In this document: positions 1 to 12,800 of the stretch, piece after piece | Layout of the letters: each line of letters opens with the position of its first letter | Position numbering within the stretch: the stretch's first letter is position 1 | Assembly (NCBI GenBank): GCA_019787685.1 | Contig: JAHNUO010000005.1 | Span: 2,046,001-2,110,000, forward strand | Origin: Chiua virens | Taxonomy: Eukaryota > Basidiomycota > Agaricomycetes > Boletales > Boletaceae | Reading direction: 5' to 3' | Length of the DNA stretch: 64,000 nt | Program-made: the position numbers and the translations under genes | The notes under the pieces: model-generated | Database searches by the model: none | Told to the model about the DNA's origin: nothing | The model's input: the letters and a program-made list of their open reading frames with translations, nothing else

Positions 1-1
1 C

Positions 2-2977
2 CTAAAAGAGTCTTTCGTTCCAAAGAAGGGTCGCTTAATACCCCTCTCTGTCACTGAACAAGAGGAGGTTTCCACATTTATCGATGACCAGTTAAAGAAA
101 GGTTACATCAGACCCTCTAAGTCCGAACAGACATCTCCGGTCTTCTTCGTCCCAAAGAAAGATGGAAAGAAGCGTATGGTCCAGGATTACCGATATCTAA
201 ACGAACATACAACTAAGAATAACTACCCCTTGCCGCTTATTTCGCAGCTTGTGGATAAATTAAAAGACGCTAAGCTTTTCACGAAAATGGATCTCCGATG
301 GGGATACAATAACGTACGCATCAAAGAAGGCGATGAATGGAAGGCAGCATTTGTCTGTCACCGAGGCTCTTTCGAACCCATCGTCATGTACTTTGGATTA
401 TGCAACTCACCAGCAACGTTTCAAACTATGATGAACGAAATCTTTGCCGATATGAACGGCGTCGTTGTCGTCTACATCGATGACCTTATGATATTCACAA
501 ACACCGATGATTATGAAACTCATGACAAAATCGTACTCGAAGTACTTAAACGTCTCGAAGAAAACGATCTCTACGTAAAACCAGAAAAATGCTTCTTCCG
601 CGTAAAAGAAGTCGACTTCCTCGGAATGATCGTGGGAACTGATGGAATTAAAATGGATAACGAAAAGACCAAAGCAGTCGCTGAATGGCCTACTCCTACC
701 TCAGTCAAACACATCAGAAGTTTCCTCGGACTTGCCAACTTCTATCGCAGATTCATTAAAGACTATGGAAAAATAGCACGACCTTTACATGACCTTACTA
801 AAAAGGATCAGAAATTTGAATGGACCTTCGCTTGTGACGAAGCGTTCACTATGCTTAAAAAGGCTTTTACGACGGCCCCTATCCTAGCTTATCCAGATCA
901 GAATGCCAAATATCGCTTAGAATGCGACTCATCGGATTTCGCTACAGGAGCAGTTCTATCTCTAGAAAAAGAAGGACTTTGGCACCCAGTCGCTTACAAT
1001 AGCCACTCTATGACCCCGGAGGAACGGAATTATCCTATAGCCGATAAAGAAATGCTCTCGGTTATCCGCTCTCTAGAACTATGGTGCCACTATCTTGAGG
1101 GTGCAAAGCATGAATTTGAAATATGGAATGACCACCAGAACCTTACGTGGTTTATGACATGACAAGACCTTAATAGAAGACAAGCAAGATGGGCGCAATA
1201 TCTCTCACGCTTTAACTTCACTTGGCACCACAAGGCTGGAGTCACTATGGGAAAAGCAGACGCCTTAAGCAGGAGAGAAGACCACATGACTGGAATCGAA
1301 GACGATAACAAAGGAATCCTTCTCATGGATCCTTCTCGAATAAGATCAGCCGTCACTCTTCTCTATAATGGTGATCAATTCTTATCTGACGTACAACATG
1401 AAACTATGAAACTATCACCAAATGCCATGAAACACTTACTATCTATCGGATATAAAGTCGAGGACGCCTTCCTTAGAAAGGGGGATAGGATCTTCATTCC
1501 AGATGCATTACGCACCAAATCTATAACTATGTTTCATGACACACCCGAAGCCGGACATCCCGGTTACGACAAAACTTTAGAACTTCTTTCTCGAACTTAC
1601 ATTTGGCCTCGAATGAACGAAGAAGTCAAAAATTATGTCTCACACTGTGAAAGATGCGCTCGTTTCAAGGGTTCAAACCAGAAAACAGCAGGACTCCTGC
1701 AACCTTTAGAAACACCATCATTACCATGGGAAGATATCTCAGCAGATTTTATCACAGATCTCCCACTTTCACACTCCTATGATTCCATTCTCACAGTCGT
1801 GGATCGCTTCTCTAAAGAAGTCGAATTCATCCCATGCCACAAAACGTGTACATCTATGGATCTCGCTAAATTATATCTCTCACACATATGGAAACATCAT
1901 GGCCTCCCTAAAACCATCGTATCAGATCGAGGACCACAATTCGCTTCCCAACTTATGAAAGATATATGCTCAGGGTTAAAAATAACACCTAAACTAAGCA
2001 CCGCACACCACCCACAAACAGACGGACAATCAGAACGAATGAACCAAGAAGTGCAACAATATCTTCGCATGTTCTGTGCAGAGAAGGATAACACATGGGC
2101 CGATTGGCTTCCTCTCGCACAATTCTCTTACAACAGCAAGAAACACACTGCCACTAAATTCTCACCATTCGAAATAACACGTTCCTACATCCCTAGAATG
2201 GGAATTATGCCACAATCCATGAAAAACCCGGCTGCTCAAAACTTCATTACGGACTTCTCCGAAATCTTAGAACAAACCAAATCTAATATAGATAAAGCCG
2301 CGGAACACATGAAAAACGTTGCAGATAAATCGAGGTCAGAACCCCCTTCCTACTCGGTTGGTGAAAAGGTCTGGCTCTCTACCACAAACCTAAAAATAAA
2401 GCAACACCCTAAATTCACGGATAAATGGATTGGACCCTATGACATAATATCCATGCACGGTCCGAATGCCTTAAAACTTCGACTCCCACGCACTATGAGA
2501 ATACACCCAGTAGTAAACGTTTCTCAGGTCAAACCCTATAAGGAACATCTCCCTGAACAGCCGGTCTACAAACCACGACCTATCATAATCGGAGATGACC
2601 GAGAAGAAGAATTCGAAGCAGACTATATTGTTGATTCCCGAATGAAGGGACGCCGCTTAGAATATCTCATACACTGGAAAGGTTACAATGATGATGAAAG
2701 AACTTGGGAACCACTAAAGAATCTAAAGAATGCACCGGATCTTATCACAGACTTCCACGAAGCACATCCAGATGCCCCAAGAAAACTAAAAGTCACACAA
2801 ACCGAATTTAACTCTATGTTCCGAACATATGACGATAAAACCTTACACGAAGATGAGGATAGTCTCCATCGTCTCAATTATGAAATAGATCATTCGGAGT
2901 CTGATCAACAGAAGGGGGATAGTGTTACGATATCAACTTTTCCTCACTTAACAACTCCAACATTCAACTTATTCTAA
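2..2977 (+). pseudogene. pol: Gypsy pol polyprotein: RT, RNase H, integrase, chromodomain (in-frame TGA)
   Basis: One reading frame runs from the window edge to 2977 with a single TGA at 1160-1162. The RT catalytic VVVYIDD is near 465-486. The RNase H domain follows (around LECDSSDFATG, about 916-950). The integrase has an HHCC zinc-binding region (HCERCARF near 1640), the catalytic region DFITDLP, the second Asp in VSDRGPQF, and the Glu in TDGQSERMNQE. A chromodomain (about 2610-2760; YIVDSRMKGRR, IHWKGYNDDERTWEP) would tether integration to modified histones. The stop falls just before the conserved LNRRQARW segment at the RNase H-to-integrase transition. Apart from that codon the frame is open. 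The last 55 bases of the frame lie inside the LTR. Confidence 0.9.
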
Positions 2978-3352
2978 ACATACTTGCCTCATGTCAAGGC
3001 TGTCCAAAGGATCATATCCGATTGGCTGCCACAATAACGCAACATCCATCACCTCATGTTCTTATCTATTCATTTCCCTTATCACTGACTCATCATCGGC
3101 AGTGCAAGGCTATGCTCTTATCTATGACTCATATCTATTCACACCTTATCATCCAATAGGATACGCTATGCTTATCTACGTAGTTCATACTCAGATTAGA
3201 ACTCCGATATCCATGTAGTATATAAACCCCATGAATGACAGCCAGAGAGCTCTAACAAAGTTCTCTTGGAGTTTTTGCCTCTTCACTGGACTGAACCCCC
3301 TCTACTCTCAATCACTACTCTTAACAGTCTAGTATTGTTCTAGGTTGTTTCA
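2923..3352 (+). repeat. 3' LTR of the Gypsy element
   Basis: Starts TGTTACGATA directly after a purine-rich tract (GAAGGGGGATAG, 2911-2922) and ends GGTTGTTTCA. A TATA box (TATATAAA, 3219-3226) is followed by a CT-rich stretch, as expected at the U3/R boundary. The reverse complement of 20392-21034 shares blocks with it (GCCTCATG.CAAGGCT, TAGTATATAAA, the TTGTTCTAGGTTGTT end), so that solo LTR belongs to a related subfamily. Confidence 0.85.
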
Positions 3353-4807
3353 GGCATCAATCCAGATACTGTTGCAGACACTCTTTTGTGCCAGTGGAAT
3401 GCCTGCCAAGACGAAGAAAGAGCTGAAAGAGCACACAGACACGAAGAAGAAGAAGTTGCTCGACAAGAGCAACTTGAACGAGACGAGCTTGACCGCCAAC
3501 AACACACCAAAGAAGAACAATTGATCCTCAAAGAGGAACGCAAAAAGAATAAAGCCAAGTTCGCCCCCATCCCGAACAGACCAGTTGATGACTCACCTCC
3601 CATTCTCCCCTCTCAAGTAGCCATCAGAAAGCTCAAAGACCACAAGTTTTGTGAACTCTGGTACTTCACCAATGACGGCCTAGACACCTCTGACGCTACT
3701 CTGGCATACGCCGACGACGAGGACACTCTTACCTTAGTCTCGGCAGGGGATGGCTGTGCCTCACTCATCTCTGCTTCCTTGGCCTGTGACAAATCCAGTG
3801 TCACCCCAGACAAATGCCTTTCCCTGGAACAGTTTGGTCAGGCCACCATCCACATCATTCCCTTCTTCCATAGAGCCGGATGGGACCCAGCTCACATCAA
3901 CATGCACATCAGGTTCTGGTTGGCCCTCAAAAACCATGACTTTCGTTTCTCCCGTGACAAACTCCAGAATCGCACCCTCCTGGTCTACCAAGGGCAACAA
4001 AGACGCAGGTGGCACATAACCATTGGCAACAAAGACACTGCCTTCAACCTCTCCCTCCTCAACAAGGCCCTCCTCGAGAGAATGCTTAGGGAAATCACTT
4101 CCAGATCCCACAACGAACACCTGGAGATGTTCAACATGGTAAGCATCCTATCCCCATTCTCTTATTGTTTACTTACTCACCCTTTTTCTTCCTCTCTACC
4201 CCACTTTCCCCTCTCACACCACCTCATGCTCCAATCCCCATGCGCCCTGACTCCTCATGGTCTCACCACCTTGTCACCCACGTCCCACCCTCTTTCTATG
4301 CTGCACATTGCCCCACACAATCCACAGCTCAACGAAAAGTACATCCGCATCAATGAGAGCTACAATGCTCTCAGTGCCAGGGCCTCAGGCCCTCCCGTTC
4401 CTTCGAGCTCCTTCCGCCACCAGAGAATGGTCAGTGGATCCAAACGCCCTGCATCGCCCCCACCCTACAAACAGGCAACAAAGCGGTTACGTTCCTTTCG
4501 CGACACCACTCTCCTCATCCTCACAATCTGTGCTGTCTGCCTCGGCAGACACAAACACAACATTGCCAGATGCTCAGCCACTCGCACCTGGGACAACAAG
4601 CATGACACCTTTGCTGAACGCATCAACAGCAACCTATTCAACAGGCAGGACAGCAGACAGATCTGCTGTAGGTGGCAGAAATCCGAAGGATGTTCCGAAC
4701 CCCACCGCCTCTTACACATCTGTTCAGGATGCGGCGCCAAGGAGCACGGGGCCCAGTCTTGCCCCAGAGCTCAAAAGTCCTCCGGCGACCCCATACAAAG
4801 TGGATGA
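3353..4807 (+). pseudogene. DIRS-like gag/nucleocapsid-type protein, 5' end cut by the Gypsy insertion
   Basis: The frame is open from the LTR junction, so the N-terminus is missing. It begins with a highly charged coiled coil (Glu/Arg-rich, about 3405-3560), followed by a globular part with LKDHKFCELWYFTNDGLD near 3631. The C-terminal part has a Cys/His cluster (about 4650-4780; CCRWQKSEGC, HICSGCGAKEHGAQSC) resembling a zinc knuckle, as expected for a nucleic-acid-binding gag. A likely 189-base intron, GT at 4139 and CAG at 4327, has a CT-rich interior; its length is a multiple of three, so the frame stays open either way. The 3' end overlaps the start of the RT frame. The family call rests on the neighbours and the zinc knuckle. 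Confidence 0.7.
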
Positions 4808-6554
4808 GTGGCAAATAGCCATTGCCAAAGCATCCCTTCTCGATCACTTCAGTGACATCCCTGAAGGCTTACAACGTGGTTTTATCGTAGATTTCCCTCC
4901 CATTACTTGTGTACAGTCCCCCCTGAACAAAGACTCTACCTTACTTTATGCATCTGTTTTTAATGAGACCATCTCCAAGGAACTTGAGAAACGTCGCTAC
5001 CGCAGCCCATTCTCCTTAGCTGAATTACTCACACTCATTGGACCTTTCCAATCTTCCCCCATCTCCATTGTCCCCAAACCCGGCCATCCAGGCAAATTTC
5101 GACTCGTTCAGAATTTCTCTTTCCCTCTTTCCCCCTCACCTGAATTTACAAGCCCTTCCATCAACTCTCTTATTGAGACACAGAACTTCCCTATCACATG
5201 GGGCAAATTTTCTATTGTCGCCCTCCTCATCTCAAGGCTCCCACCAGACTCTCAAGCAGCCACGAGGGATGTAGCCGAAGCATACCGAACAATTCCATTA
5301 CATCCCTCTCAATGGCCAGCCTCTGTCGTCTGAGCCGCAAACAACAGTTTTTGTGTCGACACCTGCCTTGCCTTCAGCACTGCCCCCTCAGCTGGAGCCT
5401 ATGGCCACCTTGCTGATGCAGCTGCTGAAATTTTCCGTTACCATGGAATCGGCCCCCTGGACAAATGGGTCGATGATTATATCTTCTTCCACATGAAATC
5501 CCATCTCCTAATCGATTACAACAATCACAGAGCATCTTGGCACCACAAAATCTCCGATGCCGGCCCCATCAAACAATCTGGCAGCCATCTTTGGTACGCC
5601 AGCAAACTACACGATCACGGGTACTCAGAAGAATTCAATGAAAACTGCGTACATCCCCTACGTCTGTTTCCCAGCTCCCCACCTAGATCGATTGCTGACC
5701 AACCCTTCTCCTACACATTTGCAGACATAGACAGGATCTCTAATGCCCTAGGAATCCCTTGGGAAACCTCCAAGGACCAACCGTTCGGCCCGTCGACCAT
5801 CTACATCGGATTCAAATGGGACCTTGAGACCTGTATTGTTTCGCTATCCCTGGATAAGCACATTAAATATCGCTCTGCCATCAACAACTGGCTACTCAGA
5901 CCATCCCACACTCTGAAGGATGTACAACAGCTGTATGGCAAATTACTCCATGCAGCTTCCGCCTTACAAGAAGGCCGTGCCTACCTCTCTGGCCTGGAAC
6001 GCATGCTCAAACTCTGCTCCAACAAACCCTTCATGCCACACTGCCCCATCTGTTCCATCGAAAAAGAACTCATCTGGTGGGACGAACAGCTCCTCCAGGG
6101 TGCAGTTGCTGCTCCAATCCTCCCACCCCCCTCCTTTTTAAACCTAGCAGCCTTCTCAGATGCCAGCTCTAGTGTGGGCATTGGCATTACCATCGCCAAC
6201 CGATGGCGAGCATGGAGACTCCTCCCAGGCTGGAAAGATGCCAGAGGCTCCTCCCATGACATCGGATGGGCCGAAGCTGTTGGATTCGAACTACTCGTAC
6301 TCACCATCATCCATCTCAAGCCTACGCACCCGCACATCCTGGTCCATGGCGACAACATGGGCATTGTTGAGGGCTGGTGGACTGGCCGTCACCATAACAC
6401 TGAGGTCAACTCCGTCTTCAAATGTCTCCACCGTTCGATTGCTGAGACCGATTGTCTCCAATCCATTCACACCACCTACATTCCAAGTGTGCACAACCCA
6501 GCAGACGGCCCATCCCGGGGTTCCTTTCCCCCAATGTCCCTTCTCCTTCCACGC
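4755..6554 (+). pseudogene. DIRS-like reverse transcriptase/RNase H with an in-frame TGA
   Basis: Would copy the element RNA and remove the RNA strand. A single frame carries the RT palm and fingers (LEKRRYRSPFSLAELLTLIG near 4990; PGKFRLVQNFSFPLSPSPEF near 5090; DVAEAYRTIPLHPSQW near 5270), the catalytic WVDDYIFF (about 5463-5490), the connection (QQLYGKLLHAAS), and RNase H (FSDASSSVGIGI near 6150, WAEAVGFELL near 6270, HGDNMGIVEGWWTGR near 6345, and NPADGPSRG near 6500). TGA at 5331-5333 interrupts it between palm strands. The frame is open well upstream of 4755, so the true start is uncertain. The C-terminus is cut at 6555 by an LTR-like insertion. A probable continuation of the tail (PTPTEIQRAVIPPRSLR) appears after 7167. 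Confidence 0.82.
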
Positions 6555-7167
6555 TGAAGGTAATAAATCCTGGCTGTGGTGCAATACTCAGGGGGATTGA
6601 AAGAAATAGAAAGAGGGTGAAGGAATGCGATTCCGTTCGACCCAGGGACAATGCTGAGTTGGTGAACGACGAGAAATGGTTTTTGAGTAGTCTGAGATGA
6701 ATCCGGGGCAAATCCGGATTAAAATGGATAGAAAAGCGGACGTGGCAGTCTGATCTGGATCAAGAAAATATGAGGAGAGCGAGAGAAAACGAACGTCAAC
6801 CGAAAACGATGTGAGACAGATGCACATGGGCAAAAGCTACTGTATTTTGTCAATACAGTGAATTTATAGTCCTCAGGAATACCCTCAGACTCATCCTAAG
6901 TAAGGATAGTAATAAAAAGAAGGTTTTTGTACGGTATAAAGTTCGAGAGGCACCCAAATGTCCCTGCAAGGGCTGCATGACGTGGTCTAGCCAATGCTAA
7001 GTATGAATAAGGAGCATCAAAAATAAAATAAAAGAGTCCGAGGCAAAACAGGCGTGGATACAGCAATCTGGATGAGTTCGCACAAGCAGACAGATCAGGA
7101 TCAGGATTGGGTGACGACAGGGTGTGGAAACATGCTATGCGAGCACAGGGAATACCTATTCCCTACA
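6555..7167 (-). repeat. Solo LTR-like element, copy A
   Basis: A 613-bp unit whose reverse complement starts TGTAGGGAATAGG and ends ATTACCTTCA. It matches 18623-19236 over its full length in inverted orientation, at roughly 93-95% by eye. In the minus orientation it has a TATA-like ACTATAAATTC followed by a CT-rich stretch, as in an LTR. It contains no coding capacity. It separates the RNase H domain from its C-terminal tail, so it inserted into the DIRS-like element. No clean 5-bp target duplication is visible: the flanks are CACGC and ACACA. Confidence 0.75.
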
Positions 7168-7494
7168 ACACATTCCCATTCCTCTCCCTCTCCTCCCCTT
7201 CATCATCGATGCCACAGATCCTCCCACCCCCACTGAAATCCAACGAGCTGTCATTCCCCCCCGATCCCTCAGGAGTGCCTCACTCCCAACACCACTCTCA
7301 GATCCCATAGGGCCCGAGAGTGTCTCCAATCACAGCAGCGTGAAGAGGATTTCCTCATCAGACAAATCCTCTCTTAACCATCCCCTGCATTTCAACACGT
7401 CTCTCACATCTCACACCACTTCTATGACCATCCAACCCCCTCGCCCTTATCCCCCCACTCTCACTCCATCCCCTTTCCCCCTCAGGCCCCATTG
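7168..7494 (+). other. Tail of the DIRS RT/RNase H gene and spacer before the recombinase
   Basis: After the LTR-like insertion the plus strand resumes with a Pro/Ser-rich segment (IDATDPPTPTEIQRAVIPP, about 7212-7268) that looks like the end of the RT/RNase H protein. A CT-rich stretch then ends in CCCCCTCAG at about 7490, a plausible intron acceptor before the recombinase frame. Several short overlapping frames here are by-products of the low-complexity composition. Confidence 0.45.
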
Positions 7495-8005
7495 CTGAGC
7501 CAAAGACCGTCTCCATCTCTGGCTACCCAGTGATGCCCCATCAAGGCAGCTACATGACACTTCCAGCGCCCCAATCCCAATTCCAGAAGAATACCTTGAT
7601 CGCATACTCACCATCATGGTCACCTCCTGGTCTGAAAAAACAAAAGAAACCTATGCTGCTGGTCTCCTAGCCTTTCATGTCTATTGCAATATCAATTCTA
7701 TCCAAGACCCCCAATGTGCCCCAATCTCCCAACCACTTCTCACTGCATACATCACCAGTTGTGTGGGGGCCTACTCCGGGTCAACCATATCTAACCACGT
7801 TGCTGGTCTTCGTGCCTGGCACCTTCTTCACAGTCTACCCTGGCTCCTCAACACAGACAAAACCAAGGCCATCAAGGAAGGTGCATCCTGTTTAGCTCTG
7901 GCTTCCCTCTCACGTCCCAAATGTATTCCCTTCGAAAGATCTTCTTTGCTCTCTTTTCTCACATACATGGACCCTTCCCTCCCCAGAGATGCAGCCATCT
8001 TTGCC
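7495..8005 (+). pseudogene. DIRS tyrosine recombinase, N-terminal half
   Basis: The N-terminal, core-binding (SAM-like) half of the recombinase that would integrate the element DNA. The frame runs from about 7495 (RLHLWLPSDAPSRQL) through ILTIMVTSWSEKTKETYAAG and ISNHVAGLRAWHLLH to DAAIFA, whose last codon ends at 8005. There it meets the left end of the KDZ element. The next family residues are found, in frame, starting at 24879. It has no catalytic residues of its own and is not functional alone. Confidence 0.85.
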
Positions 8006-8043
8006 CAGACCCTTCAGTCACAAATCATCGCACAACTGGTACA

Positions 8044-9810
8044 CCCGACATGTACAAATCATTGCTTGGCTGGGGCTGGCCGAGGACCGGCTGGTTGACA
8101 CACATCTGGGACACATCTAGGTCGTGAAAGTGGTACTGGCTGACACTAAGAATTTATATAGAATTCATGAGGAGACCACAGCAGTGGTACCAGCCAACAG
8201 ACACATGAACACCCTGGGACTGGTACCGGCCAGTTGAGCCAACATTGTGGGGACTCTTCTGGCAAGTGCAATTCCCACGGAGTTATGGCACTATGCAGGT
8301 GGTACCAGCTGTGCATGCCATGTAAGAAAGCCCAATGCCATGGATGCATGGACACCATGGAGGTGGTACTGGCTATAAACACCTGGGGGTGGTACCGGCT
8401 GGGTAGGTCTGACATGGCACACTGGCTGGTACTAGGCCCATGGATGTATGTATGGTCACTGCAGGGGTGGTACCAGCCGGGTGAGCCATGTCAGACCCAC
8501 CCGGCTGGTACCAGGCCATGGATGTATGGCCACTGCAGGGGTGGTACTGGCCAGGTGAGCCATATCTGGCCTATGTGGCTGGTACCAGCCCCATGGAGGT
8601 GTAGTCACTGTGGGGATGGTACCAGCCGGGTGAGCCATGTCAGACCCACCCAGCTGGTACTAGATCCATGGATGTATGGTCACCATGGGGGTGGTACTGG
8701 CCGGGTAAGCCATGTCAGACCCACCCGGCTGGTACTAGACCCATGGATGTATGGTCACTGCAGGGGTGGTACTGGCCAGGTGAGCCATATCTGGCCTACA
8801 TGGCTGGTACCAGCCCCATGGATGTGTAGTCACTACAGGGATGGTACCAGCTGGGTGAGCCATGTCAGACCCACCCAGCTGATACCAGACCCATGGATGT
8901 ATGGTCACCACAGGGGTGGTACTGGCTGGGTAAGCCATATCTGGCCTACGCAGCTGGTACCAGCCCCATGGATGTGTAGTCACTGTGGGGATGGTACCAG
9001 CCAGGTGAGCCATGTCAGACCCACCCAGCTGGTACCAGGCCCATGAATGTATGGGTCCCATGGACGTATAGTTACCGTGGGGATGGTACCGGCCAGGTGA
9101 GTCATGTCAGACCCACCCAGCTGGTACCAGACCCATGGATGTATGGTCACCATGGGGTGGTACTGGCTGGGTAAGCCATGTCTGGCCTACACAGCTGGTA
9201 CCAGCCCCATGGATGTGCAGTCATTGTGGGGATGGTACCAGCTGGGTGAGCCATATTAGACCCACCCAGCTGGTACCAGGCCCATGGATGTATAGTCACT
9301 GTGGGGATGGTACTGGCCAGGTGAGCCATGTCAGACCCACCCAGTTGGTACCAGACCCATGGATGTATGGTCACCATGGGGGTGGTACTGGCCGGGTGAG
9401 CCATGTCAGACCCACCCGGCTGGTACTAGGCCCATGGATGTATGGTCACTGCAGGGGTGGTACCGGCCAGGTGAGCCATGGCTGGTACCAGTCTCATGGA
9501 TGTGTAGTCACTGTGGGGATGGTACCAGCCGGGTGAGCCATGTCAGACCCACCTGGCTGGTACCAGTCCCATGGATGTATGGTCACCATGGAGGTGGTAC
9601 CGGCTGGTTGACCCATGTCTGACCCACACAGCTGGTACCAGTCCTGTGGATGTATGGTCACCATGGGGATGGTACCGGCCAGATGAGCTATGTCATACCC
9701 TCTCAGCCAGCACCAGCCCCATGGCTGGGTGAGCCACATCGCACCCACCTGGCTATTACCAGTCCCCTAGAAACATGCATACTATGTGACACTGGCTGGC
9801 CTGATTGTGC
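8044..9810 (+). repeat. Left subterminal minisatellite of the KDZ element (75-bp period)
   Basis: About 17-18 head-to-tail units, clearest from about 8400 to 9680. Unit starts measured at the GT(G/A)AGCCAT motif (8481, 8555, 8630, 8705, 8780) give a period of 74-75 bases. Each unit contains GG(T)AC(C/T)(A/G)GC cores, often GGTACCAGCC, and two main variants alternate. Units near the edges are degenerate. The reading frames that cross the array are a consequence of the period being a multiple of three. Subterminal repeats of this kind are probable transposase-binding sites. Confidence 0.9.
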
Positions 9811-9817
9811 TAGTGTA

Positions 9818-9826
9818 TGACTGAAG
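9818..9826 (-). repeat. Internal copy of the KDZ terminal motif
   Basis: TGACTGAAG followed by TAT, identical to the right terminal sequence at 24857-24868 and inverted relative to CTTCAGTCA at 8012-8020. It lies exactly at the inner edge of the left repeat block, 45 bases beyond the transposase stop codon. Confidence 0.6.
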
Positions 9827-9870
9827 TATATCTACAGTTTGGGCTGTCCAAAGAAGATCATAAACTCATG

Positions 9871-12800
9871 CTACATGGTAACAAGCATCTCTTTTCCAAA
9901 TGTATTTTCTGCTTTTTGTCTGAACCTTTGCCAAAGGTCCTTTTGTTTTTCGACATATGCAACATGCCCTGGCTCCTGAGAGTTTTTTGATCTTTTCTCC
10001 CACTCTTCCTCCTGATGTTTGAACCATAATGTGATCCAAAACATTTCATGTCTCACCATCTCCAGCTCCTCCTTCCACCGTGTATATCTAGCCCTAGCTT
10101 TCAGCCAGCTGACCCTAAGAACTTTTCAAGCCATCATGATATAGTTACAATCCTCCACTTCAGAGAAGGACTTGCTACTTACATTCGATATTCCACATAT
10201 CTGACTGTCCTGAGTGACCTTCAATTCTCCAAAACCAAGGGAGGACATCTGAACTTTGACCAAATCTGTTCTCCTCTGTAATATCTTTGGAGAGGTGGAG
10301 ATCTGCCTGTTGTATATCTTGATATTTTTGAAAAACATCTTGATTTGCTCCCAAGGACTTTAGGGCCTTCCTAGCACAATGGTAACTTCGGATGTCCCTG
10401 TTGATTTTCAATGTAGTTCTGTGAATTTCTTGTTTGGATCGGGTGTCGGTGCAAACTGAGGTTGAGCTTCGGATGTTCATTCTGTAGAGGATTGCTTTTT
10501 GACCTAAATGAGTTCTCAGTTGCTCCAGACAGTCATTGGCCTGTCCTATATGCAGCTGAAGCTCCTCCTTTATCAAACTTCTCAAGCCCAACTCGCTTTT
10601 GAAGGACACCTCCATTGAAGAAGGCATTACAAGTGGATGGTTTTCAGGACACTCCTCGACAGCTTCTGAGTCATCTTCACTGTATATTTCTTTTTCAGCT
10701 CCATACCCAGAGTTCTGTTGGTTTTCATCCTCTGAATCAGCCCCATTCTCTTCAAGACAAAATTCTGAATCATCTTTGGCCAGAGATGCCATTTCCACAT
10801 AATCCATGCCGGCTAGAAAAGGGAAAGCAGACTGGTGGAACTTGGTGATTTTTGCAGATAGATGCTGATGTTTCTCAGCAATAGCCATCTTTTGGAGGAC
10901 AGTAGGGTTACTGGGCAAACCACTGATCTCAGCACACAATGCATCTCTGTAAAGTTCTTCAGACAAGGGCAAATGATAACTGGGTTGACTCAACATACTG
11001 GGCATCCTCTATACTTATTCCCTCTACCAACCAAGACAAAGAACCCTGTCCCATGGATAGTGATGCTTTTTCACCCATAATATTCAACCTCATCTCCAAT
11101 AGAGTAGGTGCTAATAACAGCATAATTAGTATATCCTTTTAATTTCCATCCAAAAGAAATAAACCTTTGTTGATCTGCAAGCTATAAAGATCCAATTCCT
11201 CTCCTCTTTCAATATTAGCTTTCTCAGCATCTTTTATCCAACATTCCAAATGATCAAGGTCCAAGGAAGTACAAAGGTCCTGGTAGGGACCTTCTGTCAT
11301 TTTGATGCCATTCAGGGCAGTTTTATACTTCTTGAGCAATGCTTTGACTAACCCATGGCATCAGCGTTTACATAATATGACTAAGATGCTACATACCCAG
11401 TCCCACTAACTTTTTCCAGTTGGAATCTCTCATATGGTGTTCATAGAGTTCTTGCCTATGCGACAAACTCATTGACCTAGCAGAGGGGGATATTTTGTTA
11501 AATGAGAACCAGAGTGTTTCTAAGACCTCCCCATCAATATGTCCTGCTCCCTTGATGAACATAAGACTGTATTGAGGAAAACAGCTAGGCTTATGAGCAC
11601 TTAAATGAAATTTCCCAATTGCAGGAATGATCTCCAAGTCCTTAGGCAAGGATAAACCATTGTAAGACTCTACCCTTTTCCTGAAATTGGTGTACCATTG
11701 GCATGCAATGTCATATATGACCAAGGCCTTTTGCACACCAGTTGAGTGATAAGAAACTGCTTGGCAAATTGAGTAGTCCATATTTTTTTGCCTAAAAACC
11801 AAGTGTCAGGGTTGAAATTTGACTTATGACTAGATGCTTACTGTTCACCCTTATAGAAATCCACCACGGAGTGGGGGATGAAGCAACCATGCCGAGCACA
11901 AGCAGTGGCCCCTATCCCTGTGGCACAAAGGTTGGATTTCACGATGTTGGCATCATTGACAGCCCTGTGGTTTTGGCAAGTTGACCTCTATAGCAGACAA
12001 TGTCAGGATCATTATATATTTAGATAAGAAGTCACAACTTGCTTCCTTGCTATCCAGGGCTGAGGAGACATGGGCTTGGTAAGGCTCATTCTCCACCATA
12101 TAGGCCAGCCCATCAGTAAGTGACACATCCTCCTCAGGTTTTTTCATCTTCATGTGCTAAGCAGTGAAGTTTCCATCCATCACATAACAAAGAGCAATCA
12201 CATCGCTAGAAATTTACATTAATTCAACATTGTCATTAATTCCAAAGTGACTGACATAAACTCACTCATTATATTTTTCCTCCCATTTGTGAGGTAAATT
12301 AATTCCTGATTAGGGGCATGCAGGGCAAAATAAGGTAAGGGCCCCCATGTTCAGACCCATATTGGTATTATGAACAAAACCAGCTCTCTTTCAGTTGCAG
12401 AGGTCTCTCCACATTCTGGACACTCTCATCAACTCCTGGTACTGGTCCTGACAAAATAAGGTAAAATTATACACACTACCATTGGAAAGAGCCTTACAGG
12501 GAGCGAATCAGGGAAAGCATTATTTGTTAGCCTTTTGAGTTTCATGTAGAAGCTTGAAGCAGATGTCTTGCACTCCAGTGCATCTACAAGAAATTCATCC
12601 AGTACATGAAATGTGAAGGCAGTTTGTGGCTTTGTGATTGAGGCTGGAAAAAGTCCACACTGTAGAAGTTTTTTTTAAAAAAAAAAATCAAGGCCCCATT
12701 ACACCCACACCATTTGACTGAGTGTGTGAATATGCCAGCAGAGTCAACAATAACAAATTGGTCGCTGGACCACTCTGCCCCTCCATTACCACTGGCAGGG

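Larger units (their letters stand above)
1..3352 (+). mobile_element. Ty3/Gypsy (chromovirus) LTR retrotransposon, 5' part outside the window
   Basis: The window opens inside the pol gene of a Gypsy element and runs through its 3' LTR. The order RT, RNase H, integrase, C-terminal chromodomain, polypurine tract, LTR is that of chromoviruses. The LTR ends in ..TTTCA at 3352, and the next base is already inside the gag-like gene of the DIRS-like element, so this copy inserted into that gene and removed its N-terminus from view. The five bases after the LTR are GGCAT; the matching duplication would lie before the window. An in-frame stop in pol suggests the copy is no longer autonomous. Confidence 0.92.

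Noticed and set aside
6291..6711. Minus frames opposite the RNase H domain
   Set aside because: Antisense shadows of a recognisable RNase H domain.
6555..7167. Copies A and B as products of one inversion with swapped target duplications
   Set aside because: For a simple inversion the flanks should be reverse complements; CACGC is in the same orientation at both, so the match may be chance.
7054..7498. Overlapping Ser/Pro-rich plus frames
   Set aside because: CT-rich composition across the LTR edge and a probable intron; only the short PTPTEIQRAV segment looks coding.
8400..9700. CRISPR-like array
   Set aside because: Units are directly adjacent without unique spacers, and the host is a eukaryote.
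8234..9748. Long open frames on both strands across the 75-bp array
   Set aside because: The 75-base period is a multiple of three, so repeats without a stop stay open; the translations are the repeat read over and over.
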